DNA from: an uncultured Dialister sp.
Lineage (GTDB): Bacteria > Bacillota > Negativicutes > Veillonellales > Dialisteraceae
Direction of reading: 5' to 3'
DNA: 64,000 nt
Assembly: GCA_900543455.1 (NCBI GenBank)
Contig: UQRR01000002.1
Coordinates: 13,631 to 77,630, forward strand
Shown piece by piece: positions 41,145-48,319 of the stretch (position 1 is its first letter; each line of letters opens with the position of its first letter). The translations under genes were made by a program, and so were the position numbers. The notes beneath the pieces were generated by a model. That model was given only the letters and a program-made list of their open reading frames with translations, had not been told where the DNA came from and ran no database searches.

Positions 41145-41162
41145 GATGGCACCTCCTAATGG

Positions 41163-41426
41163 TTACCTGAGCTCCGGGATCTGTCGCAGAATGTCCCAGA
41201 GCGCCGTCTGCGGGGCGTCCGTGCTGATGTCCGCATAGCGAACTCCCCAATGGCGAGCTCCATATTTGAACATTGCCTCGACCGTGCAGTCGCTGCCGTC
41301 CTCGATGATTTTCAGCGATAAGAGCGGCACGCCGGCTTTCTGCAGCGCCTGACAGAGCAGGGCGATCGCCTCTGCGCGTGCTTTCTTCTCTTTGGCGATT
41401 CTCTCGTTCCATTCTTCGTCTGTCAT
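41163..41426 (-). CDS. Hypothetical early phage protein, 87 residues
   Basis: ATG 41426 with AAAGGAGG six bases upstream gives MTDEEWNERIAKEKKARAEA and a beta-rich C-terminal half (LKIIEDGSDCTVEAMFKYGA). The sequence further upstream in the same frame runs through the next gene and is not used. The family is unknown. Confidence 0.65.
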   Translation of the reverse strand: MTDEEWNERIAKEKKARAEAIALLCQALQKAGVPLLSLKIIEDGSDCTVEAMFKYGARHWGVRYADISTDAPQTALWDILRQIPELR

Positions 41427-41436
41427 GGTTCCTCCT

Positions 41437-41841
41437 TTAGGCAGTCTCATTCTTTCCTGCCGCCTCTTTTTGTAGCCGTTTGAGCTGGCTGCGGAAGTCA
41501 AATTCATTGCCGCGGTCGCCGCCTTTGATGACGCGGCAGGTACGCCGCTTCTCTTCGGCGATCTTCCGCTTATCCACTTTCGCCTCCGCCTTGAGGCGCG
41601 CCATCCCTCCTTTGAAATCAAAGGGGCGCGCCCCCAGCTGCTGCTCCTCCCACTTTTTCTTTGCGGCGGCCTGCGTAGCCTCCATTTCCGCCTTCATGGC
41701 AGTCTTGAGGTCTTCAAGCTCAAACTTGAAGCTCTTTCTCCCGTTGTGGTAAAACGGGAAAGCTCCCTTGGCGATGAGCCGCCGGATCTCACCGTACTTG
41801 TAGCCGGTGAGCTTGGCGGCCTGCGAGATGTTCACCCACAT
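41437..41841 (-). CDS. HTH protein with basic coiled-coil tail
   Basis: The 134-residue protein starts MWVNISQAAKLTGYKYGEIR and continues RLIAKGAFPFYHNGRKSFKF, an excisionase-like HTH. A long basic helix (about 50-130) with KAEAKVDKRKIAEEKRRTCR follows. It is the second gene of the early operon after the Cro-like gene. GAGGTAGTA precedes its ATG. Confidence 0.78.
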   Translation of the reverse strand: MWVNISQAAKLTGYKYGEIRRLIAKGAFPFYHNGRKSFKFELEDLKTAMKAEMEATQAAAKKKWEEQQLGARPFDFKGGMARLKAEAKVDKRKIAEEKRRTCRVIKGGDRGNEFDFRSQLKRLQKEAAGKNETA

Positions 41842-41869
41842 TACTACCTCACCCTCTTTTTAGCGTTTG

Positions 41870-41882
41870 TCACATTTCGTGA
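41870..41882. promoter_or_regulatory. Operator-like palindrome at the cro stop
   Basis: TCACATTTCGTGA matches the switch operators except for one base. Binding here could add a roadblock in the early operon. Confidence 0.6.
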
Positions 41883-42088
41883 CCATCTTGCTTAAAAAAA
41901 ATCGTTTCTACTGCTTTCCCATAAAATCTCGCGAGCTTCACCTTGATTTCGTCCCTCGGCACGCGTTGCCCAGTTTCATACATCGTCAGTGCGGAAACAC
42001 TGATTCCACAGGCACTCGCTACTGTAAGGCGGGGAAGATTACCGCGTAATTCTCGCAGAGTAGACCCAATCGTTGCTGCATCTGGCAT
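41870..42088 (-). CDS. Cro-like repressor
   Basis: ATG 42088 (GGAGGTG seven bases upstream) yields 72 residues with an XRE-type helix-turn-helix: TLRELRGNLPRLTVASACGI, SVSALTMYETGQRVPRDEIK, then FYGKAVETIFF. It is transcribed left from a consensus promoter (42133-42161), divergently from CI. It probably commits the phage to lytic growth by blocking CI synthesis. A copy of the operator lies across its stop codon (41870-41882). Confidence 0.85.
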   Translation of the reverse strand: MPDAATIGSTLRELRGNLPRLTVASACGISVSALTMYETGQRVPRDEIKVKLARFYGKAVETIFFKQDGHEM

Positions 42089-42109
42089 TCTATCACCTCC
42101 ATCCATTTG

Positions 42110-42122
42110 TCACGTATCGTGA
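42110..42122. promoter_or_regulatory. Switch operator, cro-proximal
   Basis: TCACGTATCGTGA is a near-perfect palindrome located between the cro -10 and its start codon, so a bound repressor would block early transcription. Confidence 0.8.
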
Positions 42123-42132
42123 CTACATGAAT

Positions 42133-42161
42133 ACTATACCACTCGTCGCGATATGTGTCAA
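42133..42161 (-). promoter_or_regulatory. Early (cro) promoter
   Basis: Minus strand TTGACA (42156-42161), 17-base spacer, TATAGT (42133-42138). A degenerate operator (ATATCGCGACGAG) occupies the spacer. Confidence 0.88.
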
Positions 42162-42210
42162 CACGTTTCGTGATTTTTTCCTAGACGCTTATCACGTTTC
42201 GTGATATATT
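42161..42210 (+). promoter_or_regulatory. CI promoter with two operators
   Basis: Plus strand TAGACG (42182-42187), 17-base spacer, TATATT (42205-42210). The operator TCACGTTTCGTGA (42192-42204) fills the spacer, and a second copy ACACGTTTCGTGA (42161-42173) lies upstream near the cro -35. This allows autoregulation of CI. Confidence 0.8.
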
Positions 42211-42246
42211 ATTGGCAGATGCTATGTTTTGATAAGGAGGTTTATC

Positions 42247-42873
42247 ATGAATTTTCACGAACGGTTAAAAGCTCTCCGCCAGTCAAAGAAAGTAACTCAA
42301 GATGAATTTGCTAAATTAGTTGGTATAAGTCGAAGTGCTATTGGTATGTATGAATCGGGGAAACGGCGTCCTGATTACGAGACACTGGAAAAGTTAGCTG
42401 ATTTCTTTAATGTTGATATGGATTACTTATTAGGCAAGAGCGATACCAATACAGATATTTTCAAACTCAAAAACATTGTCCCCATTGAAAGATGCATGGT
42501 CCCCATCATCGGGCAGATCGCCGCCGGAAAGCCGATACTCGCGGATGAGCATATAGAAGCCTTTCTGCCCTGTGATACTGGCGTGCACGCAGACTTCGGG
42601 CTTGTGGTAAGCGGAGATAGCATGATAGGCGCCGACATCCATGACGGTGACGTCGTATTCATCCGCAGCCAGCCCATCGTGGATGATGGCCAGATCGCTG
42701 CCGTCCGTATCGACGACGACGCCACCCTGAAGCGCTTCTACAAAAATCCAGACGGCTGCACCCTCGTGTCCATGAACCCGCAATATCCGCCGATGATCTT
42801 TAACTCTGACAACTGCGATTCCATCCAGATCATCGGGCTGGCGGTGGCGAAGTACTCGGTGATTAAGCAATAA
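42247..42873 (+). CDS. CI-type repressor, S24 autopeptidase
   Basis: This LexA-like repressor keeps the prophage silent and is removed by RecA-stimulated self-cleavage. From ATG 42247 (AAGGAGG seven bases upstream) it has 208 residues. An XRE helix-turn-helix (LKALRQSKKVTQDEFAKLVG, ISRSAIGMYESGKRRPDYET) is followed by an S24 peptidase domain. That domain shows the cleavage site Ala-Gly in IIGQIAAGKPI, catalytic Ser in VVSGDSMIGADIHDGD and catalytic Lys in DDATLKRFY. It is divergent from cro, and operators surround its promoter. Confidence 0.93.
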   Translation: MNFHERLKALRQSKKVTQDEFAKLVGISRSAIGMYESGKRRPDYETLEKLADFFNVDMDYLLGKSDTNTDIFKLKNIVPIERCMVPIIGQIAAGKPILADEHIEAFLPCDTGVHADFGLVVSGDSMIGADIHDGDVVFIRSQPIVDDGQIAAVRIDDDATLKRFYKNPDGCTLVSMNPQYPPMIFNSDNCDSIQIIGLAVAKYSVIKQ

Positions 42874-43036
42874 AAAGAGACCATTTTCGCGAGGTCACGA
42901 AAATGGTCGAGGCGTGAGTTGGTGTAAAATTTGCAACAACTGCCTCGGATACCTTTATTTCCATAGGCGAAAAAAGGTATTTCCTGTATAGGGGGATTGT
43001 ATAAAGGGGTATTCTGAACGAAAGGAACGTGATATT
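42874..43036. other. Spacer between CI and the abi gene
   Basis: It has no gene. A hairpin GACCATTTTCG/CGAAAATGGTC (42879-42908) follows the CI stop, and its T-run lies on the minus strand side. A second pair ATACCTTT/AAAGGTAT lies near 42950-42980. TATAAA near 42998 may be the -10 for abi; the -35 is unclear. Confidence 0.5.
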
Positions 43037-43960
43037 TTGAAACAGTTATTATCCACTCAAGATTTAATAATGCATATGAAGAACAAAGGCATACAGTTTA
43101 ATATTACGAATGAGCAAAGTGCCTCTGAATATTTAGAGCATAATAATTACTTCTTCAAGCTGGCATCCTACCGCAATAATTATACCAAACGCCAAAGGGG
43201 ACAGTTTGCAGGACAATATGAAAACCTTGAATTTGCCTATTTGAAGGAACTTGCTATCATTGATATGCATCTTCGCTATTTGATTTTACAGATGTGCCTA
43301 GATATTGAACATCATATCAAGCTACTCCTTATTAAGGATATTGCAGATAATCCTGATGAAGACGGCTATACGCTTATCAATAATTTCGATCCTTCTAAGG
43401 ATATCCGGGAAAATTTACTAAAACAAGCTAATAGTAGTTATGCTAGTGATTTGATATATAAGTATAATCAGTCGTCAGATTATCCGATTTATGCATTTTG
43501 TGAATTGATTAGTTTTGGTGAGCTTATCAAATTGTATAAATTTTATTCTAAGATGTATCCAACGAGGAACACTCTCCCGAAATCCAATTTGCTTTATCCT
43601 ATCCGTAATTTGCGAAATGCTTCTGCTCACAGCAACTGCCTTATATATAAACTTCATGGAGCGAAGCATACATCGGTTAAAGATATTAGTCAGGTGATTT
43701 CACAAATTCCAACTATTTCGGCTTCTTCCAGGCTGAAGTATTTATCTATCCGCCCTATCCATGATTTTGCCGTATTGCTATATTGGTACACTTCCAATGT
43801 CAAGAGTGACGGTCTCCTAAGAAAGCGAAAACGTGGCCTTTATCGGTTATTCTTCCAAAGAATGCGTGAGCATAAAGAATATTTCTCTTCTAACCAATAC
43901 ATATCCAACGCATATCGCTTTTGCGCAAAAATGGTTATTTACTTTTTCAAAGATTATTGA
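43037..43960 (+). CDS. AbiF-like abortive infection protein (Abi_2, HEPN)
   Basis: The 307-residue protein belongs to the Abi_2 family (AbiD/AbiF), whose members stop phage growth by sacrificing the infected cell. The N-terminus (LLSTQDLIMHMKNKGIQFNI, YLEHNNYFFKLASYRNNYTK) matches the family opening. The C-terminal HEPN nuclease motif is RNLRNASAHSN (Arg193...His198, the R-x4-H pattern). The start is TTG 43037 with AAAGG about 11 bases upstream; the first ATG would cut conserved sequence. It is AT-rich compared with flanking genes, a sign of separate acquisition. It lies in the lysogeny module, where it can protect the host from other phages. A structured RNA unit starts at its stop codon. 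Confidence 0.88.
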   Translation: MKQLLSTQDLIMHMKNKGIQFNITNEQSASEYLEHNNYFFKLASYRNNYTKRQRGQFAGQYENLEFAYLKELAIIDMHLRYLILQMCLDIEHHIKLLLIKDIADNPDEDGYTLINNFDPSKDIRENLLKQANSSYASDLIYKYNQSSDYPIYAFCELISFGELIKLYKFYSKMYPTRNTLPKSNLLYPIRNLRNASAHSNCLIYKLHGAKHTSVKDISQVISQIPTISASSRLKYLSIRPIHDFAVLLYWYTSNVKSDGLLRKRKRGLYRLFFQRMREHKEYFSSNQYISNAYRFCAKMVIYFFKDY

Positions 43961-44088
43961 CAGGACCCCTATACAAATGTATAATGTAGATACATTGAAA
44001 ACGATTTAGTCGTTTTGCAGGGGACGTGTTACGACATGTTCCCGATTTTTCGTTTATAAGAGGTCTCTGTCATAGAGACCTCTTTTCT
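43957..44088 (+). ncRNA. Structured RNA unit downstream of abi
   Basis: A perfect promoter (TTGACA 43957-43962, 17 bases, TATAAT 43980-43985) overlaps the abi stop codon. RNA from about 43991 would have three hairpins: AAAACGA/TCGTTTT (43998-44016), GGGGACGTGT/ACATGTTCCC (44020-44043, two G-U pairs) and a terminator AAGAGGTCTC/GAGACCTCTT plus TTCTT (44058-44088). The length is about 98 bases, and it has no open frame with a start site. A dedicated promoter and terminator next to an HEPN toxin suggest an RNA antitoxin or regulator. The RNA itself is a prediction. Confidence 0.75.
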
Positions 44089-44303
44089 TATACTTTGAGA
44101 CGAAAACGCGAAATCGGACATGCTCGGGCGCTTTCAGACAGCGCAAATTTTCCTATTTTTCCTACGGTTTCCTATTTCATCTAATTTAGTTTCAAAATTG
44201 GCCGTTTTTGAAACTAAAGGCTCTCTGATTCATCTCTTAGTTTCAATTTCCCTACTTTTTAAAACTAAAGACATGTTGACAAGGTGGGAGAAAGGAGCTC
44301 GCT
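44089..44303. promoter_or_regulatory. Spacer with inverted repeats before integrase
   Basis: No gene is seen. TTTAGTTTCAAAA (44185-44197) faces TTTTTGAAACTAAAG (44205-44219), and TTAGTTTCAA (44237-44246) faces TTTTTAAAACTAAAG (44256-44270). Four copies of one motif in two hairpins before the integrase gene suggest binding sites for a regulator, or for integrase itself. A segment near 44106-44122 (acgcgaaatcggacatg) is complementary to part of the RNA unit (44036-44056). Confidence 0.5.
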
Positions 44304-45392
44304 ATGCCGGGACGATATAAAGAAGGGACGGTTCACTGGGAAGAATCACGGCAACGGTGGCGAGCCTTCGTCTCCGTGGATGGACGCCGCTATTCGAAGC
44401 GGTTTCTTAGCCGCGATGAGGCACTGGCGTGGACACAGAAGATGCGGCTCGCCGCGCATGATGGATCTTTCGTAGCACCCTCCGCCATTTCTCTGGGCGA
44501 ATGGCTCATCAAATGGCTGGGAACATACAAGAAGCCCACGGTAAAGCCTTTGACTTATGAGCGCTATCTATTCACCGCAAACAAAGCGCTGCCGCTCGCT
44601 GGCATCTCTCTGCAGAAGCTGACGCCCACCATGCTTCAGGAGCTCTACAACGCCCTGACGCCCGACTGTGCCAAGAAGCTCCATGTGCTGCTCCATGGTG
44701 CCATTCAGAAGGCATGGGAGCTGGGAATGGTCAGAAAAAACGTGGTCACCTTCGTGAAGCCGCCCCGCGTCATCAGGCAGGAGAAAGGGATCTTTACCAG
44801 CGAGGAGCTGAAGAAGATGATGGAGCTGGCGGAGTCAGATCCGAAGCTAAAGCCCTATGCACTCTTTCTGCTTGTGGCCATCAATACCGGTATGCGCCGA
44901 GGGGAGCTGCTCGGTCTTCGCTGGTGCGACGTCGACCTCGAAGAGCGCACCCTTTTCATCCGCCAGCAGGTGCAGACGCTTTCAGGTGGTACGCTCATCA
45001 TAGACACCCCGAAGACGGCCGCCGGAAGAAGAAAGATCTCGATCCCTCTGAAGGTGTACCAGAAACTCAAAGAAGCGAAAGCAGCGCTTCCCTCTATAGA
45101 CGAAGAAGAGCACAACCTCGTATTCCTAAACCGCGCCGGGACGCCTGTCCGTCCTGAAGCGATAGAAAAGATGTGGAAATACCTCATGTCCAAGTCCGGC
45201 CTGCCCTACAGGAATTTCCACTGCCTGCGGCATACCCACGCCACGCTGCTGCTGGCGAACGGCATCCCCATCATCGAAGTCTCTCGCCGGCTGGGGCATA
45301 GCAGCGTGACACAGACGCTCGACATGTACGGCCATGCGATCCCCTGCTATGATAAAACCATCGCCGAGAAGATCGACGCCATTTATAATTAA
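44304..45392 (+). CDS. int: Tyrosine-recombinase integrase
   Basis: The integrase recombines phage and host att sites. The 362 residues have an N-terminal arm-binding domain (GTVHWEESRQRWRAFVSVDG), a core-binding SAM-like domain (about 60-165) and the catalytic domain. Catalytic residues lie in INTGMRRGELLGLRW (Arg), HCLRHTHATLL (His-x-x-Arg) and RRLGHSSVTQTLDMYGH (His and Tyr). ATG 44304 has AAAGGAG six bases upstream. It reads toward attR and is followed by a strong terminator. Confidence 0.95.
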   Translation: MPGRYKEGTVHWEESRQRWRAFVSVDGRRYSKRFLSRDEALAWTQKMRLAAHDGSFVAPSAISLGEWLIKWLGTYKKPTVKPLTYERYLFTANKALPLAGISLQKLTPTMLQELYNALTPDCAKKLHVLLHGAIQKAWELGMVRKNVVTFVKPPRVIRQEKGIFTSEELKKMMELAESDPKLKPYALFLLVAINTGMRRGELLGLRWCDVDLEERTLFIRQQVQTLSGGTLIIDTPKTAAGRRKISIPLKVYQKLKEAKAALPSIDEEEHNLVFLNRAGTPVRPEAIEKMWKYLMSKSGLPYRNFHCLRHTHATLLLANGIPIIEVSRRLGHSSVTQTLDMYGHAIPCYDKTIAEKIDAIYN

Positions 45393-45399
45393 CCAAACG

Positions 45400-45432
45400 A
45401 AAAGAGGCATCTCATCGCGAGATGCCTCTTTT
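45400..45432 (+). terminator. Integrase terminator
   Basis: AAAAGAGGCATCTC and GAGATGCCTCTTTT form a perfect 14-bp stem with a five-base loop, directly after the integrase stop. It should work in both directions. Confidence 0.9.
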
Positions 45433-45462
45433 CTAGTCGGCAAAGTCCTAACGGGGACCAAC

Positions 45463-45498
45463 TGCGCCCAAATTGTGCGCCCACTCCATGTGCGCCCA
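45463..45498 (+). repeat. Right att arm: three TGCGCCCA repeats
   Basis: TGCGCCCA occurs at 45463, 45476 and 45491. Two TGCGCCC units lie near attL with matching flanks (caactgcgccc in both). They are likely arm-type binding sites for the integrase N-terminal domain. Confidence 0.65.
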
Positions 45499-45525
45499 AA
45501 TGCGCTATTTTATTTTATCCGATAC

Positions 45526-45587
45526 GATCGGAGAAATTCTGGTGCGTCTAGAGGGATTCGAACTCTCGACACCTGGTTCCGGAGACC
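45526..45587. repeat. Prophage attachment site attR
   Basis: This is the perfect copy of attL. It forms the 3' half of the intact tRNA-Arg gene, so the phage restores the tRNA on insertion. Similarity also extends leftward beyond 45525 with single mismatches (11523/45525, 11515/45517). Confidence 0.95.
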
Positions 45588-45615
45588 AGTGCTCTATCCA
45601 CTGAGCTATAGACGC
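45540..45615 (-). tRNA. tRNA-Arg (anticodon CCG)
   Basis: The minus strand folds as a full cloverleaf. The acceptor stem is GCGTCTA/TAGACGC with encoded CCA, the D arm starts GCTCAGTGGATAGAGC, and the anticodon stem CTGGT/ACCAG has loop CTCCGGA (anticodon CCG). The T arm is GTTCGAATCC. Its 3' part is supplied by the prophage att site. Confidence 0.95.
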
Positions 45616-45734
45616 TTAACAAGCGTTATTATAGCATATGGAGCGAAAATAAGAAAGGGGAAAAGATGTCCCGCTTTTGCCCGGCAGGACGATACGAACA
45701 GATCCCGCTCTCCTCCAGTACCTGATCCTTCAAA

Positions 45735-46835
45735 CTATTTTTCTACAAATACTCTCGGGATACGTTTCAGGTCGCACATGATTTCATGCGGGATGGTTTC
45801 AGCCGTAGCAGATACTTCATCGACGGTGATCTCTTCCTCGCCCTGCTTACCCATGAGGACGACTTCATCACCCGGGCGGACTTCGTCATCGCAGGCGACC
45901 ATGAACTGGTCCATGCAGATGCGGCCGACGATCGGGCAGCGCTTGCCATTGATGAGGACGACGCCCTTATTGGAAAGGCTTCTGTGCCAGCCGTCTGCAT
46001 AGCCGATCGGGACGGTCGCCGTCTTCATATCCTCTTTGGCGACGTAGGTTCCGCCGTAGCCGATGGCTTCGCCCTTATGCAGGGTCTGGACATGGGTGAC
46101 ATGGCTCACGACGCTCATCGCATACTGGAGGTCGAGCTTGTTCGTCATGACGTCCGACGGCTGCGGCCCATAGATGATGATGCCCGGGCGGGCGAGGTTA
46201 TGCCAGCTTCTCGGGATGTCGATGACGCCGGCGCTGTTGGCGGAGGAAATCACGAAGTTTTCATCGACCGGCATGTAGGAGATTGCTTCATCGAAGCGGT
46301 CGAGCTGCTTCAGTGCGGCATCCTTCTCCTTGTGATCCGCCGTTGCCATATGGGTGAAAGTACCATGTGCGTGAATGTGCGGATAGCCTGCGAGCTTTTT
46401 GAGGAGCGCAGGTACGTCCTTCGGATGGGTTCCGATACGGTTCATACCGGTATCGATCGGCAGCATGACTTCGATGGTTTTCTTCGAAACAGCCGCAATG
46501 GCTTCCAAAGCGTCAAGATCGACGGTATCATCGATCGGCATGATGAGGTCTTTATTCACACCGATGGGCATATCTTCCGGCAGCGGCAGGCCGAGCACGT
46601 AGATCGGGCAGGTGAATCCTGCGTCGCGGAGCTCCGCTCCTTCTTCCACGCGGGCAACAGCAGCAGCGACGTAGCCTTCCTCGAGGGCGATGCGCAGCGT
46701 TTCCTTCGCGCCATGTCCATAGGCATTCGCCTTCACGACAGCGAGCGCATTCACTTCCTTCGGCAGATGCGCGCGGATGACCTTGAGATTGTGACGAAGC
46801 GCATTCAGATTGATTTCCATGTAAGAAACCGGCAT
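45735..46835 (-). CDS. alr: Alanine racemase
   Basis: Alr makes D-alanine for peptidoglycan using PLP. From ATG 46835 (GGGAGG seven to eight bases upstream) the protein has 366 residues. ALAVVKANAYGHGAKETLRI holds the PLP lysine (Lys35), GMNRIGTHPKDVPALL follows in the barrel, and GEAIGYGGTYVAKED holds the catalytic tyrosine. RPGIIIYGPQPS and the C-terminal barrel with VGRICMDQFMV complete the family. The longer upstream reading crosses a terminator and is not used. Confidence 0.95.
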   Translation of the reverse strand: MPVSYMEINLNALRHNLKVIRAHLPKEVNALAVVKANAYGHGAKETLRIALEEGYVAAAVARVEEGAELRDAGFTCPIYVLGLPLPEDMPIGVNKDLIMPIDDTVDLDALEAIAAVSKKTIEVMLPIDTGMNRIGTHPKDVPALLKKLAGYPHIHAHGTFTHMATADHKEKDAALKQLDRFDEAISYMPVDENFVISSANSAGVIDIPRSWHNLARPGIIIYGPQPSDVMTNKLDLQYAMSVVSHVTHVQTLHKGEAIGYGGTYVAKEDMKTATVPIGYADGWHRSLSNKGVVLINGKRCPIVGRICMDQFMVACDDEVRPGDEVVLMGKQGEEEITVDEVSATAETIPHEIMCDLKRIPRVFVEK

Positions 46836-46876
46836 TTGTATTCCTCCCATTCTTTTCTGCATCGGCAGAAATGAAA

Positions 46877-46929
46877 AGCACCGCGCCAAAAGCATCAGGC
46901 GATGCCTGATACTTTGAAGCCTCGGTGCT
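46877..46929 (-). terminator. Terminator between DUF445 and alr
   Basis: AGCACCG and CGGTGCT enclose an inner perfect hairpin ATCAGGC-GAT-GCCTGAT. On the minus strand TTTTC follows. It ends the transcript of the DUF445 gene just upstream of alr. Confidence 0.7.
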
Positions 46930-46988
46930 TCCTTTTATTTTTATGCATCTATCATACCGCGATTGGGAAGAAATGGCAATGGGACCGA

Positions 46989-48242
46989 TTAAGAAAACAA
47001 GCCTCCCACAAGCGGGATCCATGCCCATGTCAGGAAACTATAGAAAAGCAGCCCAGCGGCCAATCCCACGATAGCCCCATTAATACGAATACCTTCCAGC
47101 TCATGATGCACCTTCGACTCAATGAATTCATTCAATTCCTCTTCCCGAAAACTTTCCAGGACTTCTATCATAGACCATGATAAGAAACCATGTTCATAGG
47201 TGATGATCTCTGCGATCAAATCTCTTCCGATAGTGTCCAGCTTCTGTCTAAATTCTGAGTCTTCTATAAAAGAAATACTTTGCTCTATAGCTGGTTTCAA
47301 TTTTTCTGCCAAAGCCGGCACACCCCAATGGTCCTGAAAATCAGAAATCCCCTCGTCGATCCGTTTTTCCAAAGGGAAGGCCTCGAAGAGACCCCGCCCA
47401 AATTCCTGCAGCGCCTCCAACGTAGCCGGCTCTTGCAAGAAACGAGCCACCAAAAGGTCCCACTGTGACAAAAGCTCCTGATGAAACGGATTGTCCTTCT
47501 GTTTCCAGGCTTCCATTTCCTCGGCCAAAGCATCCAATGCCGCCTCAGCCAACTGGTCATAATCGATCGCGCCAAACCATTTCCCGAGCGTATAGCCGAT
47601 AGATCCCAAGAAGCCTTTCTCTTCCCGGTCGCCTGCCTTTCTCAGCTGCTCTGCCAGTTTGTGTCGAAGGGATGGTTCCTCGATTTTCCGTTTTCCCTCC
47701 TCCAAAAGACGAAGAAGCCATTTTTCCCGATTCATCTCCTGCTGTAACCGCCCTTGCGCGAAAGAAATAAAAACAGGCAGCCATTTCTGCGATTCACTCC
47801 GTCCCCAAGTGGCTATGTCTTCTCTATGGCTAGACAGAAATTCTACTGCATAGGTGGCTCCCTTCACTGCCAATGTTTGAGAAATAGATTCTCTGTGACT
47901 GGTAAGCCATGGAAGACATAGATCCATCAAGGAAAGACGGGATATCTTTGCCAGCAAATTCTTCGGGCTCAAAAGGCTCTGATTCATTTCTACCACTTTT
48001 TGAATAATCCGATCCCGGTTGGCTGGAACGAGCGGCTTGATAGGGAGAAAATGTTTCCGAAAGAGTGCCTCTACGGCAATGAAATCTGCTGCGCATCCGA
48101 TACAGCAGGACTGGGCCATGAAATAAACCAAGTCTGCCCAATACGTGCCCTGCCAGGGACTTCCCTCTTTGAGCCAAAGAGAAAATAGCAGAAAAAGCAG
48201 TGAAAAGAAACAAATCCCATTGGCCGTTTTATATCGTTTCAT
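46989..48242 (-). CDS. DUF445 membrane protein, copy 1
   Basis: The 417-residue protein matches the DUF445/YheB-like family. An N-terminal span (GICFFSLLFLLFSLWL) is followed by the family segment CIGCAADFIAVEALFRKHFL and PIKPLVPANRDRIIQKVVEM. A long helical region full of charged heptads comes next, and the C-terminal HHELEGIRINGAIVGLAAGL ends in hydrophobic segments. The role of the family is not settled; it is thought to act in the envelope. It lies next to a second copy with about 77 bp between them. Confidence 0.88.
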   Translation of the reverse strand: MKRYKTANGICFFSLLFLLFSLWLKEGSPWQGTYWADLVYFMAQSCCIGCAADFIAVEALFRKHFLPIKPLVPANRDRIIQKVVEMNQSLLSPKNLLAKISRLSLMDLCLPWLTSHRESISQTLAVKGATYAVEFLSSHREDIATWGRSESQKWLPVFISFAQGRLQQEMNREKWLLRLLEEGKRKIEEPSLRHKLAEQLRKAGDREEKGFLGSIGYTLGKWFGAIDYDQLAEAALDALAEEMEAWKQKDNPFHQELLSQWDLLVARFLQEPATLEALQEFGRGLFEAFPLEKRIDEGISDFQDHWGVPALAEKLKPAIEQSISFIEDSEFRQKLDTIGRDLIAEIITYEHGFLSWSMIEVLESFREEELNEFIESKVHHELEGIRINGAIVGLAAGLLFYSFLTWAWIPLVGGLFS

Positions 48243-48319
48243 TTCTACGCCTCCTTATATTACGGTTGATGATTGATGGTCGTCAGTATGCATAAAAATC
48301 CAAGAGTAAAATCTGACAA

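Larger units (their letters stand above)
11586..45525. mobile_element. Siphovirus-type prophage, about 34 kb
   Basis: The element lies between the two 62-bp att repeats in tRNA-Arg. It carries an integrase next to attR, a CI/Cro switch, replication and recombination genes, a late regulator, terminase, portal, ClpP-like protease, HK97-type capsid, a long tail with tape measure, host-recognition proteins, and amidase lysis genes. All modules needed for a temperate long-tailed phage are present. Several gene stubs show internal deletions (12418-12758, 14295-14372, 25915-26185), so excision or infectivity is not certain. Confidence 0.95.
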
